Source: Bacillus chungangensis (GTDB lineage: Bacteria; Bacillota; Bacilli; Bacillales; Bacillaceae_C). Taken from it: 64,000 nt of DNA. The stretch spans positions 62,001-126,000 of the forward strand of contig NZ_JAUSTT010000011.1 of the NCBI RefSeq assembly GCF_030812995.1. The letters are read 5' to 3'. The position numbers and the translations under genes are program-made. Under the pieces are notes generated by a model. It saw only the letters and a list, made by a program, of their open reading frames with translations. It did no database searches and was not told where the DNA came from. This document shows, one piece after another, positions 16,020 to 25,748 of this stretch (the stretch's first letter is position 1; the number at the start of each line of letters is the position of its first letter).

Positions 16020-16049
16020 TACATATGTATATTAAGAATATACATGTAT
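16020..16049. promoter_or_regulatory. Palindrome upstream of the two-gene nuclease operon
   Basis: The halves acatatgtatatt and aatatacatgta surround a 3-base centre and pair almost perfectly. Without a T run it is more likely an operator or regulatory hairpin than a terminator. It lies about 40 bases upstream of the first start codon. Confidence 0.5.
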
Positions 16050-16125
16050 CATCCTTTATTTACAATAAATACCGTTGGCAATTTTAAATTTTTATAAATC
16101 ATATTATATTCCTATTTAATTACCT

Positions 16126-16254
16126 AAAGACTTTTTAAATCGTGTAAAAGGGCGGTTGTCTAAACCACCATTATAATCACGAGGAATTTCAGTGAGTAAA
16201 TCTTCGTACTTCTTAGCATACGTGAATAATAGGAAGACTTCTTTTCTTATGAAT
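16126..16254 (-). pseudogene. C-terminal fragment of an unidentified protein
   Basis: On the minus strand an open frame ends YAKKYEDLLTEIPRDYNGG, then LDNRPFTRFKKSLGN and a stop at 16126. Codon use and residue mix look like a genuine protein end, but no start or N-terminus is found upstream. I cannot assign the family. Confidence 0.4.
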
Positions 16255-17098
16255 TTTTTGTGGTAACTTAATTATATCAAGAAAAGGTATTCCTTTTTTG
16301 TATATTTAATTATTACACAAAAGTCACGCAATTTGATAACTACAATCAATACTTTGAGACACATGTTGTCATCTTAATTTTAACCAGAAGCAATGTTGAA
16401 TCACAAATCATAGAGGGGTGTACGAAATTTAGATTAAATTTGTTTATTGCTAAATAGAAATGGCTCTTACGTTCTTTTGATGAAAGAACTTATAATCAAA
16501 ATGAATAAATGTAAATTATTCGGTTTTTACGGACTTCCCCTGCTCGAAAAACAGGATAAAATGCGAAATTGCTTCTATCTAACCACAAAAAATTGACTTT
16601 CCCCAACATTATGTAAGAGCCACTTTTCTATTGCAAAATGCATCTGCCGTTCTTCTCCTTACTAAAGACTTCACAATTTTTCGGTACAAGTTATCTCCAC
16701 ACCGCTACTTTCATTTCTCATTACATATCCTTCCATTTATGAGATTTTACATAAATAAAGACCTAACGTGCTTCCAAAGGAAGGACTGAAATCATACGCA
16801 TATAAGTGCTGTAACGTTTAAAGGTACGCTTGCCATATTGGGGACACGAGGCAGAAGAAATTAGCTAATCAAAAAAGACAAAATATAAACTTTAGCCATA
16901 TCAATCGCTGATACTTTAGAGATAGATGAATTAGAGAAATCATTGACCTAGTGGAAAAAAGGGAAAATAAAAAAGTCACCTTTTGTAGATGGATGACTTT
17001 TTTATTTCTCTAATTTAATTTTTATTCTTATTATTTGAATAATTTCATAATTACTTTTTTTAAAGAAACACAGACTTTTTTTAAAAATTTTTTTAGTT
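16255..17098. other. Decayed intergenic region
   Basis: This stretch holds no supported gene. A hairpin aaaaaagtca/tgactttttt (about 16968-17008) resembles a terminator. The rest is AT-rich and probably debris of the events that built the neighbouring island. Confidence 0.4.
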
Positions 17099-17397
17099 TA
17101 TGCGACTTGTTGTTGGTTTAAAATGGCATTGATTCTATCTGTAGCTAACCTTGATACATTATAAACTAGTACCACTAAATCGAAGTGGACTTTGGCTCGT
17201 TTACTGGAACGGTATCAAACATTATCTAGTTGGAAGTATTCCTTTAAATAAGCATTTACACGCTCAACAGTAGTGCGACGTTTGTATTCCTGGTCCTCTA
17301 TATATTCAAATGGCATAAAAAATTTCTGTGGCTTTATATAATCTGTAAGCGAATTATTTCTATAAGTCTCCATAATCACTGTTAACTGTGTTTTCAT
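17099..17397 (-). pseudogene. DDE transposase, C-terminal remnant
   Basis: The frame ends YKRRTTVERVNAYLKEYFQL, then after a frameshift near 17220 continues YRSSKRAKVHFDLVVLVYNV...RINAILNQQQVA and stops. The RRTxVERVNxxLKEyFxL block is the conserved end of IS4/IS1182-type DDE transposases (the E of the triad lies here). The N-terminal ~80 percent is missing. Confidence 0.65.
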
Positions 17398-17564
17398 TAT
17401 ACCTGTTTCCTTTTAGCAATAATAAGTTTACATTCTTATATTAGAACATACCAAACGATTTAAAATCTTACCCTTGAAATACTATTTACTGCGTTCCTGC
17501 ATATTAATATCTGATCGTCTCTTATCAAATAATTTTATATTTAAACTTTAATAAAGGTTTGCAG

Positions 17565-18044
17565 TTACTTATGATACGGCTCCCCCCTCATTATCCGAAA
17601 CGCCCGATACACTTGCTCCACAAGCACCAACCGCATCAATTGGTGTGGGAAGGTCATTTTTGAAAATGATAGCTGCTCGTTGGCTCTTGCGAGTACGTCT
17701 TCGCTTAGGCCGAGTGAGCCGCCGATGACAAGCGCGATTTTGCTTTTTCCGTATGTCATGAGCCGCTCTAGGTCTGCTGCCAGCTGTTCGGAGGTTTTCA
17801 TTTTGCCTTCGATAGCTAGTGCGATCACGTGGGCGTCGGTCGGGATTTTAGCGATGATTCGTTGGCCTTCTTTTTGTTTGACGAGGCGCATTTCGGTTTC
17901 GCTTAGTTCTTCCGGGGCTTTCTCATCGGGGATTTCGATGATTTGGATTTTGGCATAGGCTGATAGTCGTTTTACGTATTCGTCGATTCCTTGTTTTAAA
18001 TATTTTTCTTTTAATTTTCCTACCGCTATAATGGTTATATTCAC
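17565..18044 (-). CDS. rlmH: 23S rRNA (pseudouridine1915-N3)-methyltransferase RlmH
   Basis: This 159-residue SPOUT methyltransferase begins [23 protein letters not shown]. It has the SAM-binding trefoil knot region [16 protein letters not shown] and the closing [22 protein letters not shown]...GEPYHK, all typical of RlmH (YydA/YbeA). It methylates N3 of pseudouridine 1915 in helix 69 of 23S rRNA. The position downstream of htrA matches Bacillus genomes. Confidence 0.95.
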   Translation of the reverse strand: MNITIIAVGKLKEKYLKQGIDEYVKRLSAYAKIQIIEIPDEKAPEELSETEMRLVKQKEGQRIIAKIPTDAHVIALAIEGKMKTSEQLAADLERLMTYGKSKIALVIGGSLGLSEDVLARANEQLSFSKMTFPHQLMRLVLVEQVYRAFRIMRGEPYHK

Positions 18045-18094
18045 AGTTTATCCTCACTCTACAAACATGATATCCACAAAAGTTATCCACATAT

Positions 18095-18304
18095 TCACAA
18101 CACTGAGCTAGATTTTGTGTGAGAATGTGCGTTCGTCACAATATATGCTGACTTATCCTCACAGTATTCACAGGTTGTGGATAATTCTTTTTCTGTTTTA
18201 CACGCCTGTAATATTGGCGGCGTTTCATATTTATTGACAATGTCATCTAATCCTAGTTCTATGTGCTCTTTACAGCAATAAATAGAGATATGTTCATCTT
18301 TCAT
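18095..18304 (-). CDS. CxxH/CxxC family small protein
   Basis: This 69-residue protein has CCKEHIELGLDDIVNKYETP followed by CEYC, the pattern of the short CxxH/CxxC family found next to rlmH and htrA in Bacillus. The Cys and His residues probably bind a metal. Function is unknown. It lies entirely within the DnaA-box cluster, so part of its coding sequence carries DnaA boxes. Confidence 0.75.
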   Translation of the reverse strand: MKDEHISIYCCKEHIELGLDDIVNKYETPPILQACKTEKELSTTCEYCEDKSAYIVTNAHSHTKSSSVL

Positions 18305-18394
18305 TTGTTGTCACACAACTTCCTTTTTGATTTGCACAAACGTTACTTATCCACATTTTAACCATTAGCAATGAACAATACAAGAAAAAAAGCA

Positions 18395-18424
18395 GGTTCA
18401 TCTATTACTAGATGCCTGCTTTTT
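18395..18424 (-). terminator. Terminator downstream of htrA
   Basis: The arms aaagcaggt and gcctgcttttta flank a short loop; read on the minus strand the hairpin is followed by TTTTTTCTTG. Confidence 0.5.
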
Positions 18425-18507
18425 AATTTATCCCCAAAAAGAATATTCCCAATGATCTATTCACATTATCCACAAAAGTATCGGTCATTTATCCACATCA
18501 GGATGTT

Positions 18508-19719
18508 TTATACCTGTCCTTCAGTAGTGAGTTTCACGGTTATTTCCTGTAATTTGCCTGCACGATAGATTTTCATATTTAGATCATCGCCGATTTTTTT
18601 CTTATCATATAGATATTTTTTTAACTCAATCGCATTGTTGACTGGATTTCCATCTAGTTCCACAATGACGTCAAATTCTTGTAACCCTGCCTGTTGTGCT
18701 GCTGATCCAGAGAATACTCGTTCAACCATGACACCTTCGGTAATGTCTTTTGGTAGTTTTAATGTTTCTTGTTGGTGGTATGCTGGTATTTCATTGACGT
18801 TACGAAGGGCAACTCCGATCGATGGCCTTTTAATCTCTCCATATGTTTCGAGATCCTGAATGATCGGCTGGGCATAATTGATTGGAATGGAGAAGCCGAT
18901 GCCTTCAACTGCACTCTGCGCAATTTTCATCGAGTTAATCCCAACTACTTGACCTGCGATATTAATAAGAGCACCGCCGCTATTTCCTGGATTGATGGCT
19001 GCATCTGTTTGGATTACTTCTGCTTGCCAATCGACTAGTCCGTCATTGTTTACGTCGATTGGAACCGTACGTTCTGTTGCGGAAACAATTCCCTGGGTAA
19101 CAGAGCCGGAAAATTGTAACCCTAGGGGATTTCCGATTGCAATCACTGGTTCACCGGCCTTTAATGCATCTGAATCGCCAAATTCAGCAACAGTATCAAC
19201 ATTTTTTCCGTCAATCTCAACCACTGCTAAATCCGTCCATTCGTCTTTACCGAGAAGCTTCGCAGGTTCTTTCGTACCGTCAGCCAATGTTACTTCTAAT
19301 TGATCGGCTTGTTGGATGACGTGATTGTTTGTTACAATAAATGCTTTGCCATCCGTTTTTTTATAAATAACGCCAGAGCCTGTACCTGCTTCCTGCGTTT
19401 GTGACCAGAAGCTTTGTGCACGAATGTTCGTAATCCCTACAACGGCATTGCTCGATTTTGCAACTGCTTCCGTAACGTCGGTTGTCACATCAAGACTTAC
19501 ATTTTGTAAATTCTTTTCGCTGGCTGCCTCATTCGATTGTTCGATATTCTTTTCCGACATCCCGTTTTGGTTCAAGAATCCGCCTGAGATATGAGGAAAA
19601 ATAATAGCAAATAGCATTGCACCAATGATAGCTCCAATAAAGCCGGAAAAGAAATAGCCTAACTTATTCCCTGATTGTTTTTTGGTTTTTTCCTCGTCAA
19701 ATTGATTATAATAACCCAT
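18508..19719 (-). CDS. htrA: HtrA-like membrane-anchored serine protease (YycK/HtrC type)
   Basis: An N-terminal membrane anchor (YFFSGFIGAIIGAMLFAIIF) is followed by a trypsin-like domain with triad His in TNNHVI, Asp in TDLAVVEID and Ser in GNSGGALIN, then a PDZ domain (GVMVERVFSGSAAQQAGLQEFDVIVEL). These S1C proteases degrade misfolded proteins outside the membrane. The ATG at 19719 is chosen because agaaagga lies 9 bases before it, whereas the ATG at 19728 abuts that site. It follows walJ, as in B. subtilis where the gene closes the wal region. Confidence 0.93.
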   Translation of the reverse strand: MGYYNQFDEEKTKKQSGNKLGYFFSGFIGAIIGAMLFAIIFPHISGGFLNQNGMSEKNIEQSNEAASEKNLQNVSLDVTTDVTEAVAKSSNAVVGITNIRAQSFWSQTQEAGTGSGVIYKKTDGKAFIVTNNHVIQQADQLEVTLADGTKEPAKLLGKDEWTDLAVVEIDGKNVDTVAEFGDSDALKAGEPVIAIGNPLGLQFSGSVTQGIVSATERTVPIDVNNDGLVDWQAEVIQTDAAINPGNSGGALINIAGQVVGINSMKIAQSAVEGIGFSIPINYAQPIIQDLETYGEIKRPSIGVALRNVNEIPAYHQQETLKLPKDITEGVMVERVFSGSAAQQAGLQEFDVIVELDGNPVNNAIELKKYLYDKKKIGDDLNMKIYRAGKLQEITVKLTTEGQV

Positions 19720-19842
19720 CGATATCATTCCTTTCTATATACTTTCTTTCTAAAACATCTCCTGACGGGTCTATCATAAGCAGTAAAAGTCTGCTTGCAA
19801 ACGAGTCTCAAATGCAAGTATTAGATTAGAGCTGATATGTCT

Positions 19843-19896
19843 AAGTGTTCAAAAATGATGCTATATCAGCATTTTCTCAGACTTTTTGAACAACCT
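19843..19896. repeat. MITE-like inverted-end element
   Basis: The ends aagtgttcaaaaatga and actttttgaacaacct are inverted relatives, with an inner pair gatgctatatcagcat also palindromic. The right half matches the right end of the insert in the T-box leader at 7430-7460. The remaining ~250 bases of this htrA-walJ gap show nothing else. Confidence 0.45.
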
Positions 19897-20087
19897 ATTA
19901 TAGTGTATCTCTTATAGTCATTATTATAATTGCCATTCATTAAAATTTGATGAAAAAGAAATAAGATTTTCCATAAACTCGCACTTTCTTCTATGAGAAA
20001 ATATTCAAAATGGAGTCATCTGGAAACATCTATAAGTGCCTATCCAGCAGTCGAGAAATTATCTAACTCTTGGGGTTGGGAAAAATA

Positions 20088-20137
20088 AAGAAGCGGCTCA
20101 AAAACAACACATTAGGTTCTCTTTGAGCCGCTTTTAA
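20088..20137 (-). terminator. Terminator of the wal operon
   Basis: The stem aagcggctcaaa/tttgagccgctt is followed on the minus strand by TTTATTTTT, right after walJ. Confidence 0.8.
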
Positions 20138-20147
20138 GTATGTATTT

Positions 20148-20942
20148 TTACACTGCTGTTAATGGAGTTGGGATTTTCGGATCGGTATCATATAAATCAA
20201 ATTGCTCTCCAACGATAATATCACGTGAAGCTAGTGTTTGCGTGACGCTCATCCGTGCGAGTTCCTTCATATTATTATCTTGGCTTAAATGAGCTAAGTA
20301 AACACGTTTCGTCTCTTCGCCAATAATTTCACTCAGTGCGATCGCTGCGTCCTCATTAGAAATATGGCCAACATCGCTTAATATCCGCCGCTTAATATTC
20401 CAAGGGTAGCGTCCCATTTGCAGCATTCTTACATCATGGTTGCTTTCAAATACAAAGGCGCCCGCATTGGAAATAATCCCCTTCATCCGATCACTCACAT
20501 AACCGGTATCTGTCATAAGAACGAGCTTCTTCCCATTCGCATGGAAAACGTAGAACATTGGCTCGACAGCATCGTGCGATACTCCAAATGACTCAATATC
20601 GAGGGCGCCAAATGATTTGACCGTTTCCATTTCGAAGTGGAATTTTTGCTCTGAATCTACTACACCGATTGCCCCTTCCATCGCTCGCCACGTTTTTTCA
20701 TTCGCATAGATGGGAAGTTTATATTTTCGTGCTATGACACCTAATCCTTTAATATGGTCAGTATGCTCATGTGTTACTAATATGCCGCTTAACTGATTCA
20801 GCTTGCGGTCAATTTTTTGAAAAAGCGCCTCTAATTGTTTGCCGCTTAAACCGCAATCAACTAAAAAAGCATGCTCACCATATTCTACATACATTGCATT
20901 CCCCGTACTTCCACTGGCAAGAACACTAAAATACATCGTCAT
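20148..20942 (-). CDS. walJ: MBL-fold metallohydrolase WalJ (YycJ)
   Basis: The metallo-beta-lactamase fold begins [20 protein letters not shown] and carries the metal motif [10 protein letters not shown], with later ligands in DTGYVS and AHLSQDNN. It has 264 residues, as in Bacillus YycJ. The protein is a 5'-exonuclease-like member linked to DNA repair and cell-wall/division coordination in Firmicutes. It is the fifth gene of the walRKHIJ operon. Confidence 0.93.
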   Translation of the reverse strand: MTMYFSVLASGSTGNAMYVEYGEHAFLVDCGLSGKQLEALFQKIDRKLNQLSGILVTHEHTDHIKGLGVIARKYKLPIYANEKTWRAMEGAIGVVDSEQKFHFEMETVKSFGALDIESFGVSHDAVEPMFYVFHANGKKLVLMTDTGYVSDRMKGIISNAGAFVFESNHDVRMLQMGRYPWNIKRRILSDVGHISNEDAAIALSEIIGEETKRVYLAHLSQDNNMKELARMSVTQTLASRDIIVGEQFDLYDTDPKIPTPLTAV

Positions 20943-21059
20943 TATTTATCACCTCTCACTCTTCCTTTTCTATACATGCTGGCGCGAGGAATGTCACTAC
21001 AAAAGTGAAAGGGAGCTTTCACGAATAAGAAGGAAGTGCTAACGATGCTCGTTTCTTCC

Positions 21060-21890
21060 TCATTGTTCAAGATCGATCTCCCTTCCACTTTTAGCTTGCA
21101 ATTCTATTTCATTATTTGTTTGAATGATTTGCCCTTCAAAAGCGTTGACAAGCAGGTTTTCTTTTGTTCCTTTTCTTTCGACAACAACATGCCATGTTGG
21201 CGTTAAGACTTGTGATGTTCCTAAATAGACAAGGGTAGAGTAGCCAAGCCCTATCTCAGTAATTTTACTATCTGGCTTTAACATTCCTTTTTGATGAAGA
21301 GTTTCAATCGCTTTGAAGGCAGGTAGAACCTCTTCTTTATTACGCAAAGGCTCAATAGAATCAAGCATTGTTTGCTCATACTCAGTAATTTCTTTGTCTT
21401 CATTTAATTGAAAAACTAAATGGCCACTAAGATTTTTGAAAAAGGGACGATCCTTATATTCCTGATAATAGATAATCAGCTGTTCCTCTTCATCATACTT
21501 CCAAAAACGATATTGCTCTCCGTTAATAACATTGTCCTTAACAAAATCATCAATCTGCTCAGGATCAAAATCATCCTTGATTTCCAATGGCACGTCTAGT
21601 TTAGATTTGAGAACAGTTTCTTCTGTTACCTTCACTTTTTGTTTTGATAATTTATTGACTTCTTCGTCAGTAAAAATTTTGCTTTTTGCACTCATATATT
21701 GATCCTGAATCAAATCTTTCGGAAGCTCAACGTATTCTATGCCATCGACTTTCAGCTTTTCTTCAAATGATAAATCTGCGATCACTTCATATTGATTCGT
21801 GGAGTGTTTTTTCATGAATTGGTACATTAAAAACGAATCTAGGATGAGAAACACAATAATAAAAATCGTTTTAGTTTTATTCCAATCCAT
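21060..21890 (-). CDS. walI: WalI (YycI), regulator of WalK
   Basis: A single N-terminal membrane helix (KTIFIIVFLILDSFLMYQF) is followed by an extracytoplasmic domain of about 250 residues. It is homologous in position and layout to YycI, which with YycH adjusts WalK kinase activity at the membrane. Its start overlaps the end of walH by 14 bases, so the two are coupled. Confidence 0.92.
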   Translation of the reverse strand: MDWNKTKTIFIIVFLILDSFLMYQFMKKHSTNQYEVIADLSFEEKLKVDGIEYVELPKDLIQDQYMSAKSKIFTDEEVNKLSKQKVKVTEETVLKSKLDVPLEIKDDFDPEQIDDFVKDNVINGEQYRFWKYDEEEQLIIYYQEYKDRPFFKNLSGHLVFQLNEDKEITEYEQTMLDSIEPLRNKEEVLPAFKAIETLHQKGMLKPDSKITEIGLGYSTLVYLGTSQVLTPTWHVVVERKGTKENLLVNAFEGQIIQTNNEIELQAKSGREIDLEQ

Positions 21891-23211
21891 GTGACAGCCC
21901 TCCTATATCATCCGTTGAAAGACGAACCCATGAGCCTGCATAGTTATAGTACCATGACGGTTCAAGCATGAGTACTTTATCATGTTGAGAATCCTTCGAC
22001 ATTTTGTAACCAATCACCATATCATGAAGCATTTCTGCTTCAAACGCATCATCAGCAAGCAGCATATTCAACGCCGTTTCTCCATCTGGAAGTGTCACTT
22101 CCTCTGACTCAGACGGCAGCGGAATATTTAAAGTAAAATAAGGCCGTGTATATTTAAAGACCTCTTCTTTCCCCCAATACTGCTTAATCTCGGCCATTTC
22201 GTCTTCATTAAAGACAGGATAGCCTTCTAGGAACAGTCTAAAAATTACTTTTTGTTCAAATAAATCTAGTGAAAAATAATGGTAATTATCTGTCCATCCT
22301 CCATGTTCATTTACGAAGTCAATGCTTTTTTTCAAGAGATCTTTACTGCTAATTAAAAATTCTTTCTCAATTGAAAGATCTGGTTCTCGGTCAGGATTTA
22401 CATATAAGATCTTATTGTAAATGTGATCTGCTGTCATTAAACTTGTATCATTTTTATATTCATCTGAATATGGCAATTTATCTCTTTTTACTGAGCTCGG
22501 ATCACCGAACAAAGCATACTTGAACTTATCTGGATCAATAAAATCCGGCAAGTATTTATAGCGTGTCATTTTTATTTCTGCCTCTGGCAAGTAAATTGTC
22601 TGTGTTTCATTGATTGTATGAGCGATATAAGGTTCATAGTCGCCAATTTCGGCAAGCAATTGCGGTTCTAAATTCGCAATGTCTGAATTTACATGCCCCT
22701 CATATATTTTACGCTCTTCATCGTGAAGGAAATATACTGCAGAGTCTTTGTATGCTTCATTTGGAAATTGAATCAAAATCCGATTAAATTCAAAAGAAGG
22801 ATTGCTTTTTCCATCAAAGTGGAGAACATTTTTATATAAATCAAAAGGGATGACATTTGGATACACAATTTCAACCGTATTTCTTCCTTGCACCAATTGC
22901 TTCAAATCGTGTGCATTTAACACTTTTCCATCTTCAATATCATAAAAATTCCATCTCTGTATTTCTGTCAGCCATTTTCCAATTTTTTCTTCTTTTACAG
23001 TACCATAGTGATTTTCTGGTTGATGATACAATACTTTCATTGGTTTTATTAAAGCAGAAACATCTTTTTGATCCGAAATAGATACTTCGTGAACAAGTTC
23101 ACTTTCAATCGTGTCATAATGGGGCTGGTATGTCCAAATCGCCCATGACAACACAGCACTAATGGCGACAAGAATGGTTAATATCAGGTTTTTGATGTTT
23201 TCATACTTCAT
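21877..23211 (-). CDS. walH: WalH (YycH), regulator of WalK
   Basis: The protein starts with a membrane helix (LILTILVAISAVLSWAIWTY) and continues with a ~400-residue outside domain. It matches YycH in length and position. The ATG at 23211 is preceded by agaggatga; a TTG two codons earlier is less likely. It overlaps walK by 4 bases and walI by 14, a tight operon. Confidence 0.92.
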   Translation of the reverse strand: MKYENIKNLILTILVAISAVLSWAIWTYQPHYDTIESELVHEVSISDQKDVSALIKPMKVLYHQPENHYGTVKEEKIGKWLTEIQRWNFYDIEDGKVLNAHDLKQLVQGRNTVEIVYPNVIPFDLYKNVLHFDGKSNPSFEFNRILIQFPNEAYKDSAVYFLHDEERKIYEGHVNSDIANLEPQLLAEIGDYEPYIAHTINETQTIYLPEAEIKMTRYKYLPDFIDPDKFKYALFGDPSSVKRDKLPYSDEYKNDTSLMTADHIYNKILYVNPDREPDLSIEKEFLISSKDLLKKSIDFVNEHGGWTDNYHYFSLDLFEQKVIFRLFLEGYPVFNEDEMAEIKQYWGKEEVFKYTRPYFTLNIPLPSESEEVTLPDGETALNMLLADDAFEAEMLHDMVIGYKMSKDSQHDKVLMLEPSWYYNYAGSWVRLSTDDIGGLSHGLE

Positions 23212-25031
23212 GACCAATCATCCTCTTGTGAACGGTCATATGGAAGGGTGATATAAATAGTCGTTCCGCACCCTTCCACACTCTTCGCCCAAATTTGCCC
23301 ACCATGGGCTGCAACCATTTCTTTTGCGATTGCAAGACCGAGCCCTGTTCCTCCCATTTGTCGTGAACGTGCACGATCAACACGATAAAACCGTTCAAAT
23401 ATCTTATCAAGATTTTCTTTTGGTATCCCCATCCCTTGGTCTGAAATGCTCACTTCAATCTCTTCTGCCTTTTCTTTTACTTTAAATGAGACTTGTCCAC
23501 CTTCTGGGGAATATTTTAAAGCATTAGAAATAATGTTATCAATTACTTGTGTCAATTTATCTTCATCAATCTCCATTAAAATGGAATGTTTAGGCAGCTC
23601 CCGTTTAAACGTAACATCCTGCTGTTTTGTCATTTCAAAGCGATCAATAATTTGGCTAAAGAATTCACCAAAGTCCACCCAGTTTTTCTTTAATGTATAA
23701 TCAGCATTATCCATTTTTGACAGTTTCAACAAATCGTTTACGAGCCGAATCATTCGTTCCGTTTCATTTTGCGTCACATTTAAAAACTGAGGAGCAATTT
23801 CTTTATCTTGCCAAGCACCTTCAGCTAATGCCTCTAAGTAGCTTCGCATCGTCGTTAATGGTGTCCGCAGTTCATGAGAAACATTAGCTACAAACTCACG
23901 TCGTTCCATTTCAATTTTTTCCTGCTCGGTAATATCATGGAGCACCGCAATGACGCCATTGACAAAACCAGTATCTCTTTGCATTACGGAAAAATTGGCT
24001 CTTAAAATATAATGCCGCTCTTTCGTACTGTAATCCAAAATGACAGATTCCTGCTCTGTAAGCAAATCTTCGAACGTATAACGATCATCGAGTTCCAAAA
24101 GCGACACAAGCGGCTGTGATAAACCTGTTTCACGTGGAACATTCAGCATCTCTTCAGCTGGCGTGTTTATTAAAATGACACGACCTCTTCGATCTGTTGC
24201 AATGACGCCATCAGTCATAAAGGCAAGCACTGTTGATAGCTTGCGCCTTTCTCCTTCCGTTGTTGCTTGGGCTTCTTGCAATTTCTTTGTCAAGTGATTA
24301 AACGAAAAAGCAAGCTGTCCAATTTCATCGTGGCCATATACTTTTACTTTTCGAGAAAAGTTCCCTTTTGCCATCGCTAATGCCTGTCTTCTCATATCCG
24401 ATATCGGCCTTGTAATCGTTTGAGCCAGAAGCACTCCAAGCAAGGCTGTAATCACCATTGAGATAGCCGTACCAGTGATAAAGATTCCGTTAATTTCGTT
24501 CATTTGTTTAAAAACATTTTCAATTGTCCCAACGAGATAGATGACACCGATTACTTCCCCCTTGGATTTGATCGGTGACGTAAGAACCCAAATTCGATGT
24601 CCTGTTTTCTTCTCTATATAAATCTTATCTTCTTTTGATCCTAAGGCAAGAGCGCGCTTTACCATAAACTCAGTCGTTCTTTGCCCAACAATTCCTTGAT
24701 TGTTTGGATCCGAAGTGCCGACAATGATACTTCGATTATCAATAACACGAACCTCGGCAATCCCCGAACTAATAAAGTCAGATAAAATACTTTTAACTTC
24801 CGTTCCAAGGGATGGATCGCTCTCATCTCGCTCTTTTGTCATTTCTTCACGCAAGTTATATTCAAGTAAATTGATGTGGCCTTCTATGGATTGTTTAAAA
24901 TTGCTGACGAGTTGATCTTCAAGCTTTCTAACAAAATAGACGCCTATAATTTGCACAGCTAAAATAATCAGCAGCAAATAGATTAAAACAAATTTTAAGT
25001 GAATAGAGCGAAAAAAACCTACTTTGTTCAT
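23208..25031 (-). CDS. walK: Sensor histidine kinase WalK (YycG)
   Basis: Domain order: membrane helix (FVLIYLLLIILAVQIIGVYFV), extracytoplasmic PAS-like loop, second membrane helix near residue 190, HAMP (TITRPISDMRRQALAMAKGN), cytoplasmic PAS (~260-370), HisKA with VSHELRTPLTTMRSY (phospho-His), and HATPase with N box, DQGMGIPKENL and GGTGLGLAIAKEM. At 607 residues it is typical. WalK controls cell-wall hydrolase expression through WalR and is essential in Bacillus. A parS-like site lies within its coding sequence (24126-24141). Confidence 0.97.
   Translation of the reverse strand: MNKVGFFRSIHLKFVLIYLLLIILAVQIIGVYFVRKLEDQLVSNFKQSIEGHINLLEYNLREEMTKERDESDPSLGTEVKSILSDFISSGIAEVRVIDNRSIIVGTSDPNNQGIVGQRTTEFMVKRALALGSKEDKIYIEKKTGHRIWVLTSPIKSKGEVIGVIYLVGTIENVFKQMNEINGIFITGTAISMVITALLGVLLAQTITRPISDMRRQALAMAKGNFSRKVKVYGHDEIGQLAFSFNHLTKKLQEAQATTEGERRKLSTVLAFMTDGVIATDRRGRVILINTPAEEMLNVPRETGLSQPLVSLLELDDRYTFEDLLTEQESVILDYSTKERHYILRANFSVMQRDTGFVNGVIAVLHDITEQEKIEMERREFVANVSHELRTPLTTMRSYLEALAEGAWQDKEIAPQFLNVTQNETERMIRLVNDLLKLSKMDNADYTLKKNWVDFGEFFSQIIDRFEMTKQQDVTFKRELPKHSILMEIDEDKLTQVIDNIISNALKYSPEGGQVSFKVKEKAEEIEVSISDQGMGIPKENLDKIFERFYRVDRARSRQMGGTGLGLAIAKEMVAAHGGQIWAKSVEGCGTTIYITLPYDRSQEDDWS
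24126..24141. other. parS-type site inside walK
   Basis: tgtttcacgtggaaca is the reverse complement of the B. subtilis spo0J parS sequence and identical to the site in this window's parB gene. Spo0J (ParB) would load and spread here. Confidence 0.8.
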
Positions 25032-25037
25032 GTTTCA

Positions 25038-25748
25038 TTACTCCTGTTCAGGATTGCGCAAATAGTAGCCTACTCCTCTTCTTGTTACAAGCCAGCCCGG
25101 ATGGCTTGGATTATCCTCAATTTTTTCCCGCAGCCGACGAACAGTTACATCAACGGTTCGAACATCGCCAAAATAATCGTATCCCCAAACAGTTTGTAAA
25201 AGATGCTCACGGGTCATTACTTGTCCTAGATGTTTAGCAAGGTAGTGCAGCAATTCAAATTCCCTATGTGTCAGTTCAATCGTTTCCCCTCGTTTTGAGG
25301 CAACGTAGGCTTCAGGATGTATGACAAGAGAGCCAACTTCGATTTCACCATTTTCTTCTTGCTCGGTTTGATTCGCAACATGTTGGTGGCGACGAATATT
25401 CGCTTTAACGCGGGCAATTAATTCACGGTTGCTAAATGGCTTCGTCACATAATCATCAGCGCCAAGCTCCAATCCTAATACTTTGTCAATTTCAGAATCC
25501 TTTGCTGTCAACATAATAATCGGCATTTCGTATTTTTTTCGCACTTCGCGGCATACTTCCATCCCATCACGTTTAGGAAGCATAATATCTAGTAAAATCA
25601 AGTCAGGCTTAATCTCCTCGACAAGCTGCAATGCTTCCTCACCGTCATAGGCACAGTAAACCTCATATCCTTCTTTTTTTAAGTTAAATTGCAAAATGTC
25701 TGCAATTGGCTTTTCATCATCAACAACTAAGATTTTTTTATTCATCAT
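25038..25748 (-). CDS. walR: Response regulator WalR (YycF)
   Basis: The receiver domain starts [18 protein letters not shown], with phospho-acceptor Asp in [13 protein letters not shown] and the Lys in [10 protein letters not shown]. The OmpR/PhoB winged helix ends [17 protein letters not shown]. WalR binds paired TGTWAH hexamers and drives autolysin genes. Two ATG codons (25748, 25745) follow aaggag at 6 and 9 bases; either is possible. Confidence 0.97.
   Translation of the reverse strand: MMNKKILVVDDEKPIADILQFNLKKEGYEVYCAYDGEEALQLVEEIKPDLILLDIMLPKRDGMEVCREVRKKYEMPIIMLTAKDSEIDKVLGLELGADDYVTKPFSNRELIARVKANIRRHQHVANQTEQEENGEIEVGSLVIHPEAYVASKRGETIELTHREFELLHYLAKHLGQVMTREHLLQTVWGYDYFGDVRTVDVTVRRLREKIEDNPSHPGWLVTRRGVGYYLRNPEQE

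Larger units (their letters stand above)
18070..18497. other. DnaA-box cluster, ~45 kb from oriC
   Basis: Five exact copies of TTATCCACA lie within 415 bp: 18083-18091, 18347-18355, 18466-18474 and 18489-18497 on the + strand and 18176-18184 on the minus strand. Near-matches are at 18070 (ATATCCACA), 18153 (TTATCCTCA) and 18428 (TTATCCCCA). The cluster spans the rlmH/htrA interval and the small CxxC gene. Dense boxes away from the origin are known as DnaA titration or regulatory sites in B. subtilis. Confidence 0.75.
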
